A stretch of 64,000 nt of DNA from Benincasa hispida (taxonomy: Eukaryota > Streptophyta > Magnoliopsida > Cucurbitales > Cucurbitaceae). Position 1 is the first letter of the stretch. The number at the start of each line of letters is the position of its first letter. The stretch is taken from NCBI RefSeq assembly GCF_009727055.1, contig NC_052357.1, forward strand, positions 2,977,464 to 3,041,463, written 5' to 3'. The notes below the pieces were generated by a model. It was not told where the DNA came from. It worked only from the letters and a program-made list of their open reading frames with translations, and ran no database searches. Positions 40,101-52,100 of the stretch are shown piece by piece. The position numbers and the translations under genes are program-made.

Positions 40101-43100
40101 CCCCCAACTGCTTGTTTTTTAGAGACTAGCTCCCACTTTGCTAAATGATTTAACTTACCCCCTTTAAAGCCTTCCAAAAAAAAAAATTTCTAATGATCCT
40201 TTCAATGGCTGAAATCACTTTTTTAGGCATCAAAAAAGAGAACATGTAGTAGGTTGGGAGGTTGTAAAGGACTGGATTGCACAAGGTAGCTCTTCCACCT
40301 CTTGATAAGTTGTATCTTCTCCATTTGTCGAGTTTTTTGTGTACTTTATCAATGACCGGCTGCCAAAACATCAATTTCTTTGGATGACCCCCAAGAGGGA
40401 GACCCAAATATAAGAAAGGAAGGTGTGCTAGTTGACAATTTAGCCTTGAAGCTACTGCCCTCAATTGTGAATCTTCAATATTTACCCCACAAATGGCAGA
40501 TTTTTCCCAATTAACTTTCTGCCCCGAGCACCACTCAAACAAAGTAATAGATTTTTTAAGATTATCTAGCATGTCTTCGTCATACTTACAAAATAGTAAA
40601 GTATCATCAGCAAACTGAAGAATGGAGAGTTGAGTCTTATTTTTCACAACCACAGAGCCTTCAAATAGACCTTTTTCTTGGATTCTGGCAACCAAAACAC
40701 TAAGCAAGTCACTAACCAAAAGGAAAAGGAAGGGAGAGAGGGGGTCACCTTGTCTAATTCCCCTTGTAGCTTTAATTCTTCCTCTTGGCCTTCCATTAAT
40801 GAAGATGGAGAACATTGAATTGGAGATACAACCCAAAATCCAAGATGTCCGCTTGGGGTGGAAGTTTCTTTCTTTGAGGGTTTTTTCAAGAAAACCCCAA
40901 TCCACTCTATCAAAAGCCTTTTCAAGGTCAAACTTTAAAATCCATTCTTTCTGATTTTCTTGATCCAAGATGTCTGATTTTCTTGATCGTGTTTCATAAC
41001 CAAAAGAATGATTTTGAGTCTTGAACATTCTTCTTGGGCTGTAAAAATCCATTCTTGATGATTCTTGATGATTCTTTAATTCATATAACTTCCAATCTTT
41101 ACGTTGATTTCTTGAAAAATAAGTTTGATTGGATCGTTGGGTCCTTTTTCGGTATTGCCGCCTTCTTATCCCGTCCCAAGCTACCTTAGAAACATCATTG
41201 GAGTCACTAGAATCACTAATCAAATTTCCAATGTGGATAATGATAGGTTCTTTGAGAAAATCAAGCATGGACAAAATTAATATGTTGGAATTCTTCTTCT
41301 GAATTACTTAAGTCAGTACTCCAACATTGTTTTTGGAAGTAAATTTCATTTTCTTGCCTATACCAACTGCTGATTTTTTTCTTGGACGTCCTCTTTGATC
41401 GATAATAGTCATTCTTGCAAAATCTTGATAAATCTTCGGTTTCTTCTTTCTTTTTTGGAATTTCAAGGGTTTCCCCTAATTAGATGTGTGTTGTTTGGCA
41501 ATGAGCACAACTCACAAAACTTCCTCTTGAGATCATCGTCACCAAGAGTTTCCTGATCTTCCACCAACGGTAGTCAATCTTGGCCCATGCAGTCGCTCTG
41601 ATACCAATTTGATGTAGCCTAAATGCTAAAAGGAGAGAAATCTCCAGGAATCAAATCAAAATCTTTATTATTAATCAAAAGTTGTCTAATACAAGAGGGG
41701 GACTCTCTATTTATAGAGAATTAGAAGAATCCTAAAAGGATAATTAAAGAGAAACTAAAAACTAATTGGGTAACTAAAAGGTAACTAATCAAGAATTAAC
41801 CAAAATTAATTTGAATATACCAAATTATCCCAATCATATTACATCACCAAGTGCAGCAGCAACACAATTCTAGCTCAAAGTAGAATTGCTTTGAAATTGG
41901 TGCAAAACAAATTTATGGAGGTTTTTAAAAAGAGATCCATGAATCACCTGGAATATTATCGGATTTGTCACCAACTAAAGACATCACATCAACAAACTGA
42001 GAAGGTTGCAGAACTCCATATTTTTCAGCAAATTCCTCCAACCCAAAAGAAACCATCCTAGAAATGGGCAGAGAGTTCAGTAAATGTTGAAGTTGAAGAT
42101 ACCATAAATTAACTTAAAAAATGGAATCTAAACAGAGGGGACAACCCCCCTCCCGAGAAGATTTTACACTTTTACTAGGTTCATTTGGCATTATATCATT
42201 TAAACATCCTCACTCTCTCTAACTCTAAGCATCCCCTATCGGAGCCTCTTCTCTATCAAAGAACAAAAATGCCAAAGATCTTGAAAAGCCAATGAGCCAT
42301 AGCAGCAAAAACCAATCCTGCCAGAGTTCCAAACCAGCACCATGCTATAGCCCAGGAGAAAAGATCAAGTAAAGAACTTCGTTGAAAGCAAAAAGATGAA
42401 GGAAATACACCTACCCCCTACACCCTCTGCCAAGCTAATCCCATTATCCCCTACATGCAGTCCAGACACAAGAACCTCTACCCAACCTCTATTGAAGACC
42501 ATGCACCTACCCTCAGCTATATTCTCAGCCCGACTCTCATGGAACCCTCCTACGTCTCATTTCTCTAGAACAAACTCATCTTCCCACCGACTCTTAAGAA
42601 AAAACAAAGAAAAACAGATTTTTTAGTTTTCTATTCAAATATTGAACAAAAGAACCCAGATATCATTTTATACATGCCTAATTGTTGTCCTTCAATATGG
42701 ATAAAAAATTTAATACACAGGGGTTCTGTTTTGGACAACAATCACATGCCAATCTCTCAACTACGATAAGGAGAGATATTAATGACATCAAAGTATCACA
42801 TGTAAATTCTACCCTTAGAATCCATAGAGAAAATGACTGCAAATTTATAAGGAAAAAATTATTTCTTTGATAAAATTAGTGGAGTTCATTTTTAATGAAT
42901 AAGCAAGTAATCCACTTACTCAAACCCGCGTGGAGCTATCCGTAAAAGACGTAATGAAGGAGATAGAATCTGGAAGAAGTCCTTGTCAGGGGAGACTACA
43001 CGAACCTGTTTGACACTCAACAAGATCAAGTAGAGGATGATTAAATATACCCCCATTACAGTGTACAATTTTGGCAAGCATGCAAAATAAATTGCAAAAG

Positions 43101-46100
43101 GACCCTTATGTCATTCTGAAATATCTTATCACCTTACACCCAGCAGCAACACTTCTCAAAGCCAATGTGCCAATTACATCATCAGCTTCCACTCCAGGTA
43201 CCTATCATTGAGTCTAATAAAAGTCAATCATCGGAGAATCATATGCTAAATAATCAAACAAGAAAAAATACATCAAAACAAACAAAAAATACAACTAATT
43301 CTAGAACATGATAAGTAATCAATTGTACAAATTTGATCCACTTTGGATTTCTTGGATTATGGGCTGTATAAAAACCCAGATTTTCAATATTCATTCATTG
43401 AAGGCCACGGGGACGTATTCTTACTTCTGCCTCATCCCGCGCCATCAACTGTTGTTCCACCGTGTTATTGGATGTTTTCTTCTCGCTGTAACAGAGTATT
43501 GGTGGTGCTTTCCTACCACATACTGCTTGATAAGAAGTGGTCTGGATGGATGTGTGGAATGTGGTGTTATACCACAATTCAGCCCATGGAATCCACCTAT
43601 TCCACCTTGCGGGCTGCTCGTTACAAAAACACCGAAGGTAAGTCTGAAGACAGCGGTTAACTCTTTCGGTTTGACCATCCGTCTGTGGATGGAATGTCGT
43701 GCTTCTTTTTAATGTCGTCCTTGTCATAGTGAAGCGTTCTTTCCAAAAATGGCTGAGGAATATTTTATTTCGGTCTGATATTATTGATTTAGGAATACCG
43801 TGATCCTTGATGACATCTCTAATAAACAATTCAGCTACTTGTTTTGCAGAAACGGGTGTTTCAGAGGAATGAAGTGGGCGCATTTGCTTAACCGATCAAC
43901 CACAACCATAATTGAATTAAACCCGTTAGAACATAGTAATCCTTCAATGAAATCCATGGTTAGTTCCTCCCAAGTCTGCTCCGGAATAGGCAATGGTTGT
44001 AATAATCTGGCTGGACTTAGCGCTTCCATTTTATTTCTTTGGCACACTTCACACTGTTCTACATATCGCCTTACATCTGCCTTCATTCCTTGCCAATAAA
44101 GCTCCCCCGACATTAGCTTATAAGTTCTTAAGAACCTAGAGTGTCCTCACAGGACTGATTATGAAACGTATGCAGTAATGAAGGTATCAATGTGGACTGT
44201 TTTGAAATCACTAGCCAACCTTTGTACAAGAGTTTTCCATGCTGCCAACTATATTTAGGCTTTCCCTCCGGATCTTCCTTTAGTAGGGTAATGTTTTTTT
44301 GTAACTCCTCATCGCTCTCCACTTCTTTCAGGACTGTTCCGAGGTCGACTAGGGCCGGTGATGTTAGTGAAAAGAACTCCATTGTCAGGTAATCGTGATA
44401 AAGCATCAGCCGCCTTATTTTGCAATCCGAGTTGATATAGTATTTCGAAGTCGTATCCCTTGAGCTTGGTTAACCAGTGTTGAAATTGGGGTTGCACCTC
44501 TCTTTGCTCCAACAAAAACTTTAATGCTTTTTGGTCGGAGATGACAACAAATTTGTTTCCAATGAGGTAATGGCGCCACTTCTGAATTGCCAAGACTACG
44601 GCCATCAATTCCCGTTCATAAATGGATTTTTCTTGCGCTCGAGGAGAAAGCTTTTGACTGAAGTAAGCAATTGGTCTGTCTTTCTGGCTCAACACCGCTC
44701 CCACTCCAAAACTGGATGCATCTATTTCAATCACGAAAGGAAGAGAAAAATCAGGCAAGGCTAATACCAGTATGGTCACCATAGCTTTCTTCAATTCCCC
44801 AAAGGCTTTCGCTGCTTGATCAGTCCACTTAAATTGGTCTTTCTGAAGTAGTTGTGTTAGTGGGGTTGCAATTTGGCCATAATTTTGGACAAATCTCCGG
44901 TAGTCTCCCATTAGGCCCAAGAATCCCCTCAATTCCGTCACATTCTTTGGGTTCGGCCACTTTATCATTGCTTGCACTTTCTCTTCATTTGCCTCCACTC
45001 CCTCTCGAGACACCCAAGTATTGGATCCGGGTTTGGCCAAAGGAGCACTTCTTTTTATTCACCACCAGGTTGTGATCTCACAAAACATTGAAAATGGTGG
45101 CCAAATGTGTTTTAGGAGTATCAATATCGAGACTGTAGATAAGTATATCATCAAAGAACACGAGAACAAACCTTCGAAGAAACGGCCGGAAAATATGATT
45201 CATCAATGATTGAAAGGTAGTTGGGGCATTTGTTAACCCAAAACGGCATCACTAGAAATTCGTATTGGCCCTCGTGTCTGGAACGTCGTCTTCTCAATGT
45301 CTCTCTCGTTCATTCTGATCTGGTGATATCCGGACTTAAGGTCAAGCTTGGAATAGACTGACGATCCATGAAGTTCATCTAATAATTCTTCAATCACCGG
45401 AATTGGAAATTTATCGGCTATGGTTGCTTGATTTAATTTTCTATAATCCACGCAAAATCTCCAGCCTCCGTCCTTCTTTTTAACCAATAACACGGGACTA
45501 GAGTACGGGCTTCTACTCGGTCTAATTATGTCTGGTTGCAGCATTTCTTCCACCAGCCTTTCTATTTCTTCCTTCTGATGGTGGCTGTGTCGTAAGGTCT
45601 GACATTCACCGGTGGATGTCCAGGAACCAGATTTATTTGGTGGTCTATGGCTCTCTGAGGAGGCAACCCAGCCGGTGGTTCGAAGATTTCAACGTTCTCC
45701 CGTAGTACTGTTTCGATAATTTCCGACAATATGATCTGGTTGTTGTCATGCTTTTCGCCTTCGCCCGTACTTTCCACGTTCTGGAATTCCACCAAAAAAC
45801 CTTGATCCTCTTCTTCCCATTCGCACGCCAATACTTTCAAGGATACTTCTGAACGAGTTAAAGATGGGTCTCCTCTGAGTACTACTGTGTTTTCCCCCTC
45901 CTTGAAGCACATCAACAACGAAGACCAGCTAACCCCCATGAAACCAGTCGTCACCAACCACTGCATACCTAAGATCACGTCCATTTTCTCCAACTCCATA
46001 GGAAGAAAGTCAGCCTCGATCGTCAACCCCTGCAATGAAAGTTTTACAGACTTACAGATTCCCTTCCCTTGCACGGCTTCTCCATTTCCGACCACTACCT

Positions 46101-49100
46101 TGTACCCCGAAGTCATCCTGATTGGCAGCCCCAGCTCGTTTATCAATTATTGATTAATAAAATTGTGGGTAGCACCACAATCAATTAAACCAAGACCTCC
46201 TTATCGAGGATCGCCCCTTTGAGTTTCATTGTCCCTTTCTTAGGAAACCCCATAATTTATCGCAGGGATATTTCCACTTCCTCGACCACTTCGATTCGTT
46301 GTAGCTTCGGTGCCTCATCCATTGCTCTGGTTTTGGGGCCCTCTTCCACATCTTCCCCTTCATTCGAAATAAATAGCATTGGTTCACGGTTTTCACGTAC
46401 CTTACACCAATGGCCCTGCGTATATATGTCGTTACACCGAAAACATAACCCCTTTTCCAGGCGCTCCCGATTCTCACTATCGGACAACTGCTTCACCAGC
46501 GCCTCTTTCTTCACCAGGTTTGGATTCGCCTTGACGTGTATGGATACCTGTCTGACCGCTCCAACTTCGGTCCCTTTTGGGCTGTATTTTGCCGTTGACG
46601 ATGAAGCCTTACTACCAGATGCGCTTTGGGCTTCCTTGCTAGTAGGCCCAACTAAACCTAACTCACTCAGGCCATTTTAAGAGCAAATTCCGATCGTTGA
46701 CTAGTTGGGCTTCCCTCATACATTCATCCAACCCCTTGGGATGTCTACTAATGACTTCCGCTTGCAACGCCGGCTCCAATCCATTAAGAAAAGCATTCGT
46801 CAGCACCTCTTCAGCCATCTTCGGTAAGGGCGCAGAGTAGGTGAAAAATTTCTTCACATAGTCAGTGTAGCTTCCATCTTGCTTGATCCGAAGTAGTCGG
46901 GCTCCGATACTCCCTTCGCTAGTCGGCCTATACCGCTCGAAAAGCCTACTCTTCAGTTCTTCCCATGTATTGATTGGCCTTCTGTTATGGCTCCAATGAA
47001 ACCAGTCAACTTCATCTGAAGCGAAACTCACCACCGCCACCTTCACCAAATTTTTCTTTCATTTTAAGTTTCAAGCCCTCACCCGTACCTGACTCGGTCG
47101 CCTTGCGTCTCCTTCACTTCCTCGATTAATTTCTCAATATTCTTGCACAGCACCAGCAACATATCTTTTATACTTGATATTTCCTTCTCTGTGGCTTCTA
47201 CCCGCTCTTCCATTTGCTTTTGAGTCATTTGCCTTGTTCGCCCGAGGATGTTGTATAGCTCTGATACCAATTTGTTAGGTATCCTATCTGCAAGATAACA
47301 GAAAAGAAACACCCAACAAGAAGATAAAAACCGACTCAAGACAGAGCTGCCCGATAAGTTTTATTTATATGCCAAGAGGTGTTCAATTATAAGCACCCAA
47401 CTCACGACTAAGGATAAAAAACATAAAGCTAATAAGAAAAAGATAGAACCAGCCTATTCGAGATGGTTGTGACTCTCCTTCAGCTGAAATCCCTCAGCTA
47501 TGACCGAATTCTTCCTTGCCTTCTCCTCTGCTGCACCCTCCTATTTAAAAAGCCAAAGCGGTCCCCTCAGGTGGTTATATTTCCTTTTCCCATTCATGCT
47601 CCACTTTCCTTCAAATATTCTTCCTCAATTTCCACTATTCTAGGTAATTTCCCTTTTCTACCCTTTCTCTTGTATGTATTTACTATTGGAGGTCTAACAA
47701 GTCCCTAGAAGTATCCGGTAATTTTTCTGTAAAATCCCTTACTGCTCACTTATCCCTTTCATCCCCTTTGGATAAATGTCATATAAGGCATTATGGAAGT
47801 CTAAAAGCCCGAGGCGAGTAAATACTCTAGTGTGTATTATGATATTCAACCTTCTAAACTACTCCTCAGTTATGCAAAGAAAGTTCCTTTTGAGTTGTTT
47901 TTCACCCTCCATTTGCCCCTTGTGTAAGAAGGAAGGTGAAGACTTGCAGCATTTATTCTTTGATTGCACATATGCAGCCAACTGTTGGTGGAGATTTTTC
48001 TCCTTCTTTAATGTTGCTTTGGTGTATGGGGATACTCTTAGAAACAATGTTCAGCAGATTTTAATGGGTCCTTCCCTAAAGAAGTGCCCTAGGTTAATTT
48101 GGATCAATATGGCTAAGGCTTTACTTGCTGAATTGTGCTTTGAAAGAAACCAAAGGGTGTTCCATGACAAAGAATCAGGCTGGTTGGATCATTTTGAAAC
48201 AGCACATAAAAATGCTTCCTCTTGGTGCACATTATGCAAGGATTTTAAAGACTATTCTATTCAGGATTTATGCCTAAATTGGCGGGCCTTCATTTTCCCA
48301 GATTGCTAGTAGTTTTGATTTCCTTTTGTATTTGTTTTGTTCTTTGGCCTAGTCTTTATTTTGTATTGGCTTGCGGTTGTAACAGTCCGTTTTTATTATT
48401 CTTTTGTTTGGGCTGAATATTTAGACTTTGTTGAATCTCTGTGATAGATTGTATGGAAATGAGGGTGCTAAGGGAGTGTCAACCTAGTTGAGATGTCCGG
48501 GTGCGCCTCCTAACCCTTAGGTCTTTTTGCTCTTTGAATAACTCTCTTGTACTTTGAGCATTAGTCTCGTTTCATTTTATTTATGACGAGGCCTGTTTCC
48601 ATTTCAAAAAAAAATTGTACAAAAAAATACACAAATTTCCGTGAGCTGCTAGAAAAAAGCTTAGATGCAAAAGCAAAGCAGGAAAAATCTGTAATATAAA
48701 AAACTGGAAGTAGTCTAATAAAAACCTAAGAAAATTAAGGTAAAATTATAACTTTGGTCCCTAAAGTTTGGAAAATGTTAGAGTTTAGTCCCTAGAGTTT
48801 TAAAAGTTAGAATTTAACCCCAGTAGTTTGATAAAACCTCATAAGCAGTCCCTATAGTTTAATAAAACCTCCATAAATAGTCCCTAAGGTAGAGACTATT
48901 AATGAAGTTTTTATCAACCATAGGGATTAATTTATAATTATAAACTATAGAGACTAAATTCTAAGTTTCTCCAAATCATGGGGACCAAATTTGCAATTTC
49001 TCTCCCTCCCACCCTCTCTAAAAATCTGGTAGTGTAATAAGAACCTAAGAAAAAATCACTTATTTATCTTAATTTTGAGAATCGAAGAAATATTTTAATT

Positions 49101-52100
49101 ATTTACAATGTGCAATTTAGGTTTCCTTATATAGGAAAAGGATCTATTACAAATATGGGAAAGATCTACAACAAATATGGAAAATAATTAAGACAATAAA
49201 GATCAAATATTTGACAATCAATATTATACACGAGCATTCATAAAGAATAGAAATTCCAACAATTTATTACCTCAATCACCTTTATGGACATGGACTTTAT
49301 GGATGCCTTCAAGTACTGGAGCCCCTGGACTATGGTATCAGGTGTAGGTGGCCTGTTACTCTTGTATGCAGGATAACGTGTATGACGAAAAGTGGATCCT
49401 ACATAGATACAGAAGATAATGCAACTTAGATGATAATTAGTTTGAAGTGAACAGACTATTAATACAACTATGTTTAAATGTAAATATGGTTTCTAGAATA
49501 ATGAAAAAAACATATTTGCCATCAAATTTGTCATGTCATGAACATGAAACATAGCTATCATTAAAATGAAATTTCTTATGTGTGAGCCTACAAAGTCTTC
49601 TCAAGCTCAAGCTATAAGAGAGTGCCAGAATTCGAAGACTACAAAGTATAAACTAAAAAATAAAAATAAAGCACAAAGGATAATGCAGAAAATAAGTACA
49701 AAAAACAAAGCAGTCCAAGAATTCTGAAACCTACAAGAAAGCCCTTCAATTATTAATACGAAGTCACGAGAAGAATGATCGTCAAAGAACACCACCAACT
49801 ATCTTAAGGAGCTCAAACCAATCCAACCAAACTGTATACCTCTCTTAAAAAATCCTTTTATTTCTTTCCAACTAAATATGTGCAACAATGACCTTGGTAG
49901 CATTAAACCATAATAATTAGGCTGATGGGCATATCTGAACACATGATGATTGAAGACCACTAAATATTGAATCCTCTCTAAAGACCCAACTCATATTGAA
50001 TTGAGAAAACATAAGGTCTTGCTCATGAAAATAAACATTCACAGCCATTCCCCGAGTTCTAAAGAATCGCCTTGAAGAGATCCAATGAGTGTTAGAAGTG
50101 TATGCGGTGCATGCTTAATAACCTGACAGAGATTGTACCTCCACATACACAGATAGATCATGATAGAATTGTTGCCACTTAAGAAATTAGCAACGATGAA
50201 CATGTACTGCATGGCCCTTCTTGAGTTAGCTGAACTCAGAAACAACTCAATAAATTAATGAACATCAGGTTCATCCAGCAAGCAAAGGCTCCTAATGAAA
50301 CCCGAGTCCTCTCCAAAGGAAAAAGAATAGAAGTTTTAGCCAATGCATAGAATACTGTACTAAACAAGCTCAATGTTTGCAACAAATGCCCTTTGCCCAT
50401 CATCGATGATTTTTTAGACCAACTTTATGGGCCAAGTATGTGTTAAACTTGGACATGAGATCGAGTTACTACGAATTGCATGAAGTAGGAGATGAGTGCA
50501 AGACAACGCGTATCATTGGTATAGGGCCTTTGAGTTTCTTTTCATGCTTTTTGACCTTACAAATACATCAGCCACCTTATTCACAATAATGAACCAAGTG
50601 TTCCACAAGTAACTTGGCAAGTTCATGTTGGTTACCTAGATGACATAGTGATCTACACCTCGACTATACAAGAATGTCAAACTCGCCAATAACTCATCTT
50701 TGAGAAGCTGAGGAAAAATTAGTTGTATATGAAAAGAGAGAAATGCTAGTTTGCATAAGAGCGACCAACTTTCTTGGCCACCTAATCAAATATGGGCAAA
50801 TTGGTACAGATTGAAAAATTTAACTCATCCAAGATAGGAGGAAGGTGTTGATTTGCATCACAAAGTTGCACTCTTTGCCCATTCATTGAAGGATGTTCAA
50901 AATGGGTGGGGTGCTTGACCGAGATGCTGAAGAAAAACAGTAATTGGAGTTGGATTCTAGAATGTCAAGCCACTTTTGGGTGGTTTTGACAATCGATGCC
51001 TGAGATTGTCAATCTGACCAAACCTTTAGAAGTGGCATCCTCCTCTAAAACAAAGATCACATCATGTATGGAAGTAAGAAATGGAATGATGTTGGGAGAA
51101 GGTACGTCGCCTTTGAGAAAGAGATGTTAGTTGTGGTGATGTAGTATAGGAGTACCGACAGCTTCTTTTTTTATGTTTAAGCAGTCTTGTAGTCAATTCT
51201 TTAAGTTTTAAGCTTGTAATTACCAAAATCTTTAAATTCCTTATGTTGTAATCTATAGTTAAGAAAGTTGTTAGAATGTTACCATTGGTAACTAACTTTT
51301 ACTAGGCTGTCAAACGATTCAGTATTTAAACTGAATTCCTCTTCCATTAATGACATCTTTGAAGCATTATCCAGAATTTGAACCTTACTGGTGATACACC
51401 AAAAGTGGTATCAGAGCCCTACGATTGTGGGAACTCTATGGCTGGCAAAAACGCAGCACTCAAAGGGAAGGGTGTAATCATCCAACCCGAGGAAGTCGAG
51501 CCTCTAACCCCTAAGACATCTACTGCCTGATTGATTGTTGTAGAAGAATCTCTACGAGAAATGAAGACCAGCATGGCAAAAGTTAATCGAACAATTGAAC
51601 GGTTGTCGAGGAAAATGGAAGAGGTGCTGGCTACCCTTCCTCAACGACGACATAGAAACAAAGAAGAAGACAGATGGAGAAGGAATATACAAGAAGGAAA
51701 TGGCAGACAACCAAGGCAAGAAACCGAGAGTGAATCTGACTCTTCAACAAGAAGTCGATTTGCTCCAAGATTTCAAGAAGTTAACCAAGAAGATCAAGAA
51801 AGTGAGTCTACATCATCTGAAAGTGAAGTTCTCAGACTAAACCAACCGAGGAGACGAAATTTTCAAAGGTAATATGATCAAGAACGAGAAGATAGGCAGC
51901 AAGATTATAAAATGAAGATTGATTTACCAACCTTCAGCGGCAAACTAGACCTCGAAGCCTTTCTTGATTGGATCAAGAATGTTGAGAGCTTCTTTGAATA
52001 TATGAACACACTCGAGAGTAAGAAGGTGAAGCTTGTAACATTCAAGTTAAAGTCAGGCGCTTCCGCATGGTGGGACCAAATCCAAATGAATAGAAGATTA

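Larger units (their letters stand above)
37870..41846 (-). mobile_element. Non-autonomous LTR retroelement containing LINE 3
   Basis: 5' LTR 41846-41610 (237 bp) and 3' LTR 38064-37870 (195 bp), both TGATGTAA...CATCA with shared taaatgctaaaaggagag and ctatttatagag blocks. Primer-binding site TGGTATCAGAGCGAC at 41606-41592 and polypurine GGAGGGGTAG before the 3' LTR. Without LINE 3 it is about 1.7 kb, holding only a gag-like coding region and a CTCGAGGACGAGTTTT box; no protease, RT or integrase. It must have used enzymes from elsewhere. Confidence 0.8.
43426..47699 (-). mobile_element. Ty3/gypsy element, minus strand, 3' LTR lost
   Basis: 5' LTR 47699-47273 (427 bp, TGTTAGACC...CCTAACA) followed by primer-binding site TTGGTATCAGAGC (47270-47258). 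Gag, protease, RT, RNase H and integrase in gypsy order leftwards. The integrase stops at 43426 where LINE 4 resumes; its C-terminus, the polypurine tract and 3' LTR are gone. Same family as the LTR-less copy at 53088-57627. Confidence 0.88.
43332..48612 (+). mobile_element. L1-like LINE 4 split by a gypsy element
   Basis: Target duplication aattgtacaaa at 43321-43331 and 48613-48623. The left piece 43332-43425 encodes an RT stretch like LINE 3 ([14 protein letters not shown]). The right piece 47700-48612 encodes the C-terminal region, best at 47776-48309: [33 protein letters not shown] and [20 protein letters not shown]. It ends with the 3' box (48481-48505) and a short poly(A). RT sequence between the pieces is missing, so a deletion accompanied the gypsy loss. 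Confidence 0.85.

Noticed and set aside
43308..43712. Plus-strand 134-codon open frame as a gene
   Set aside because: Starts in a LINE RT piece and then runs antisense through gypsy integrase.
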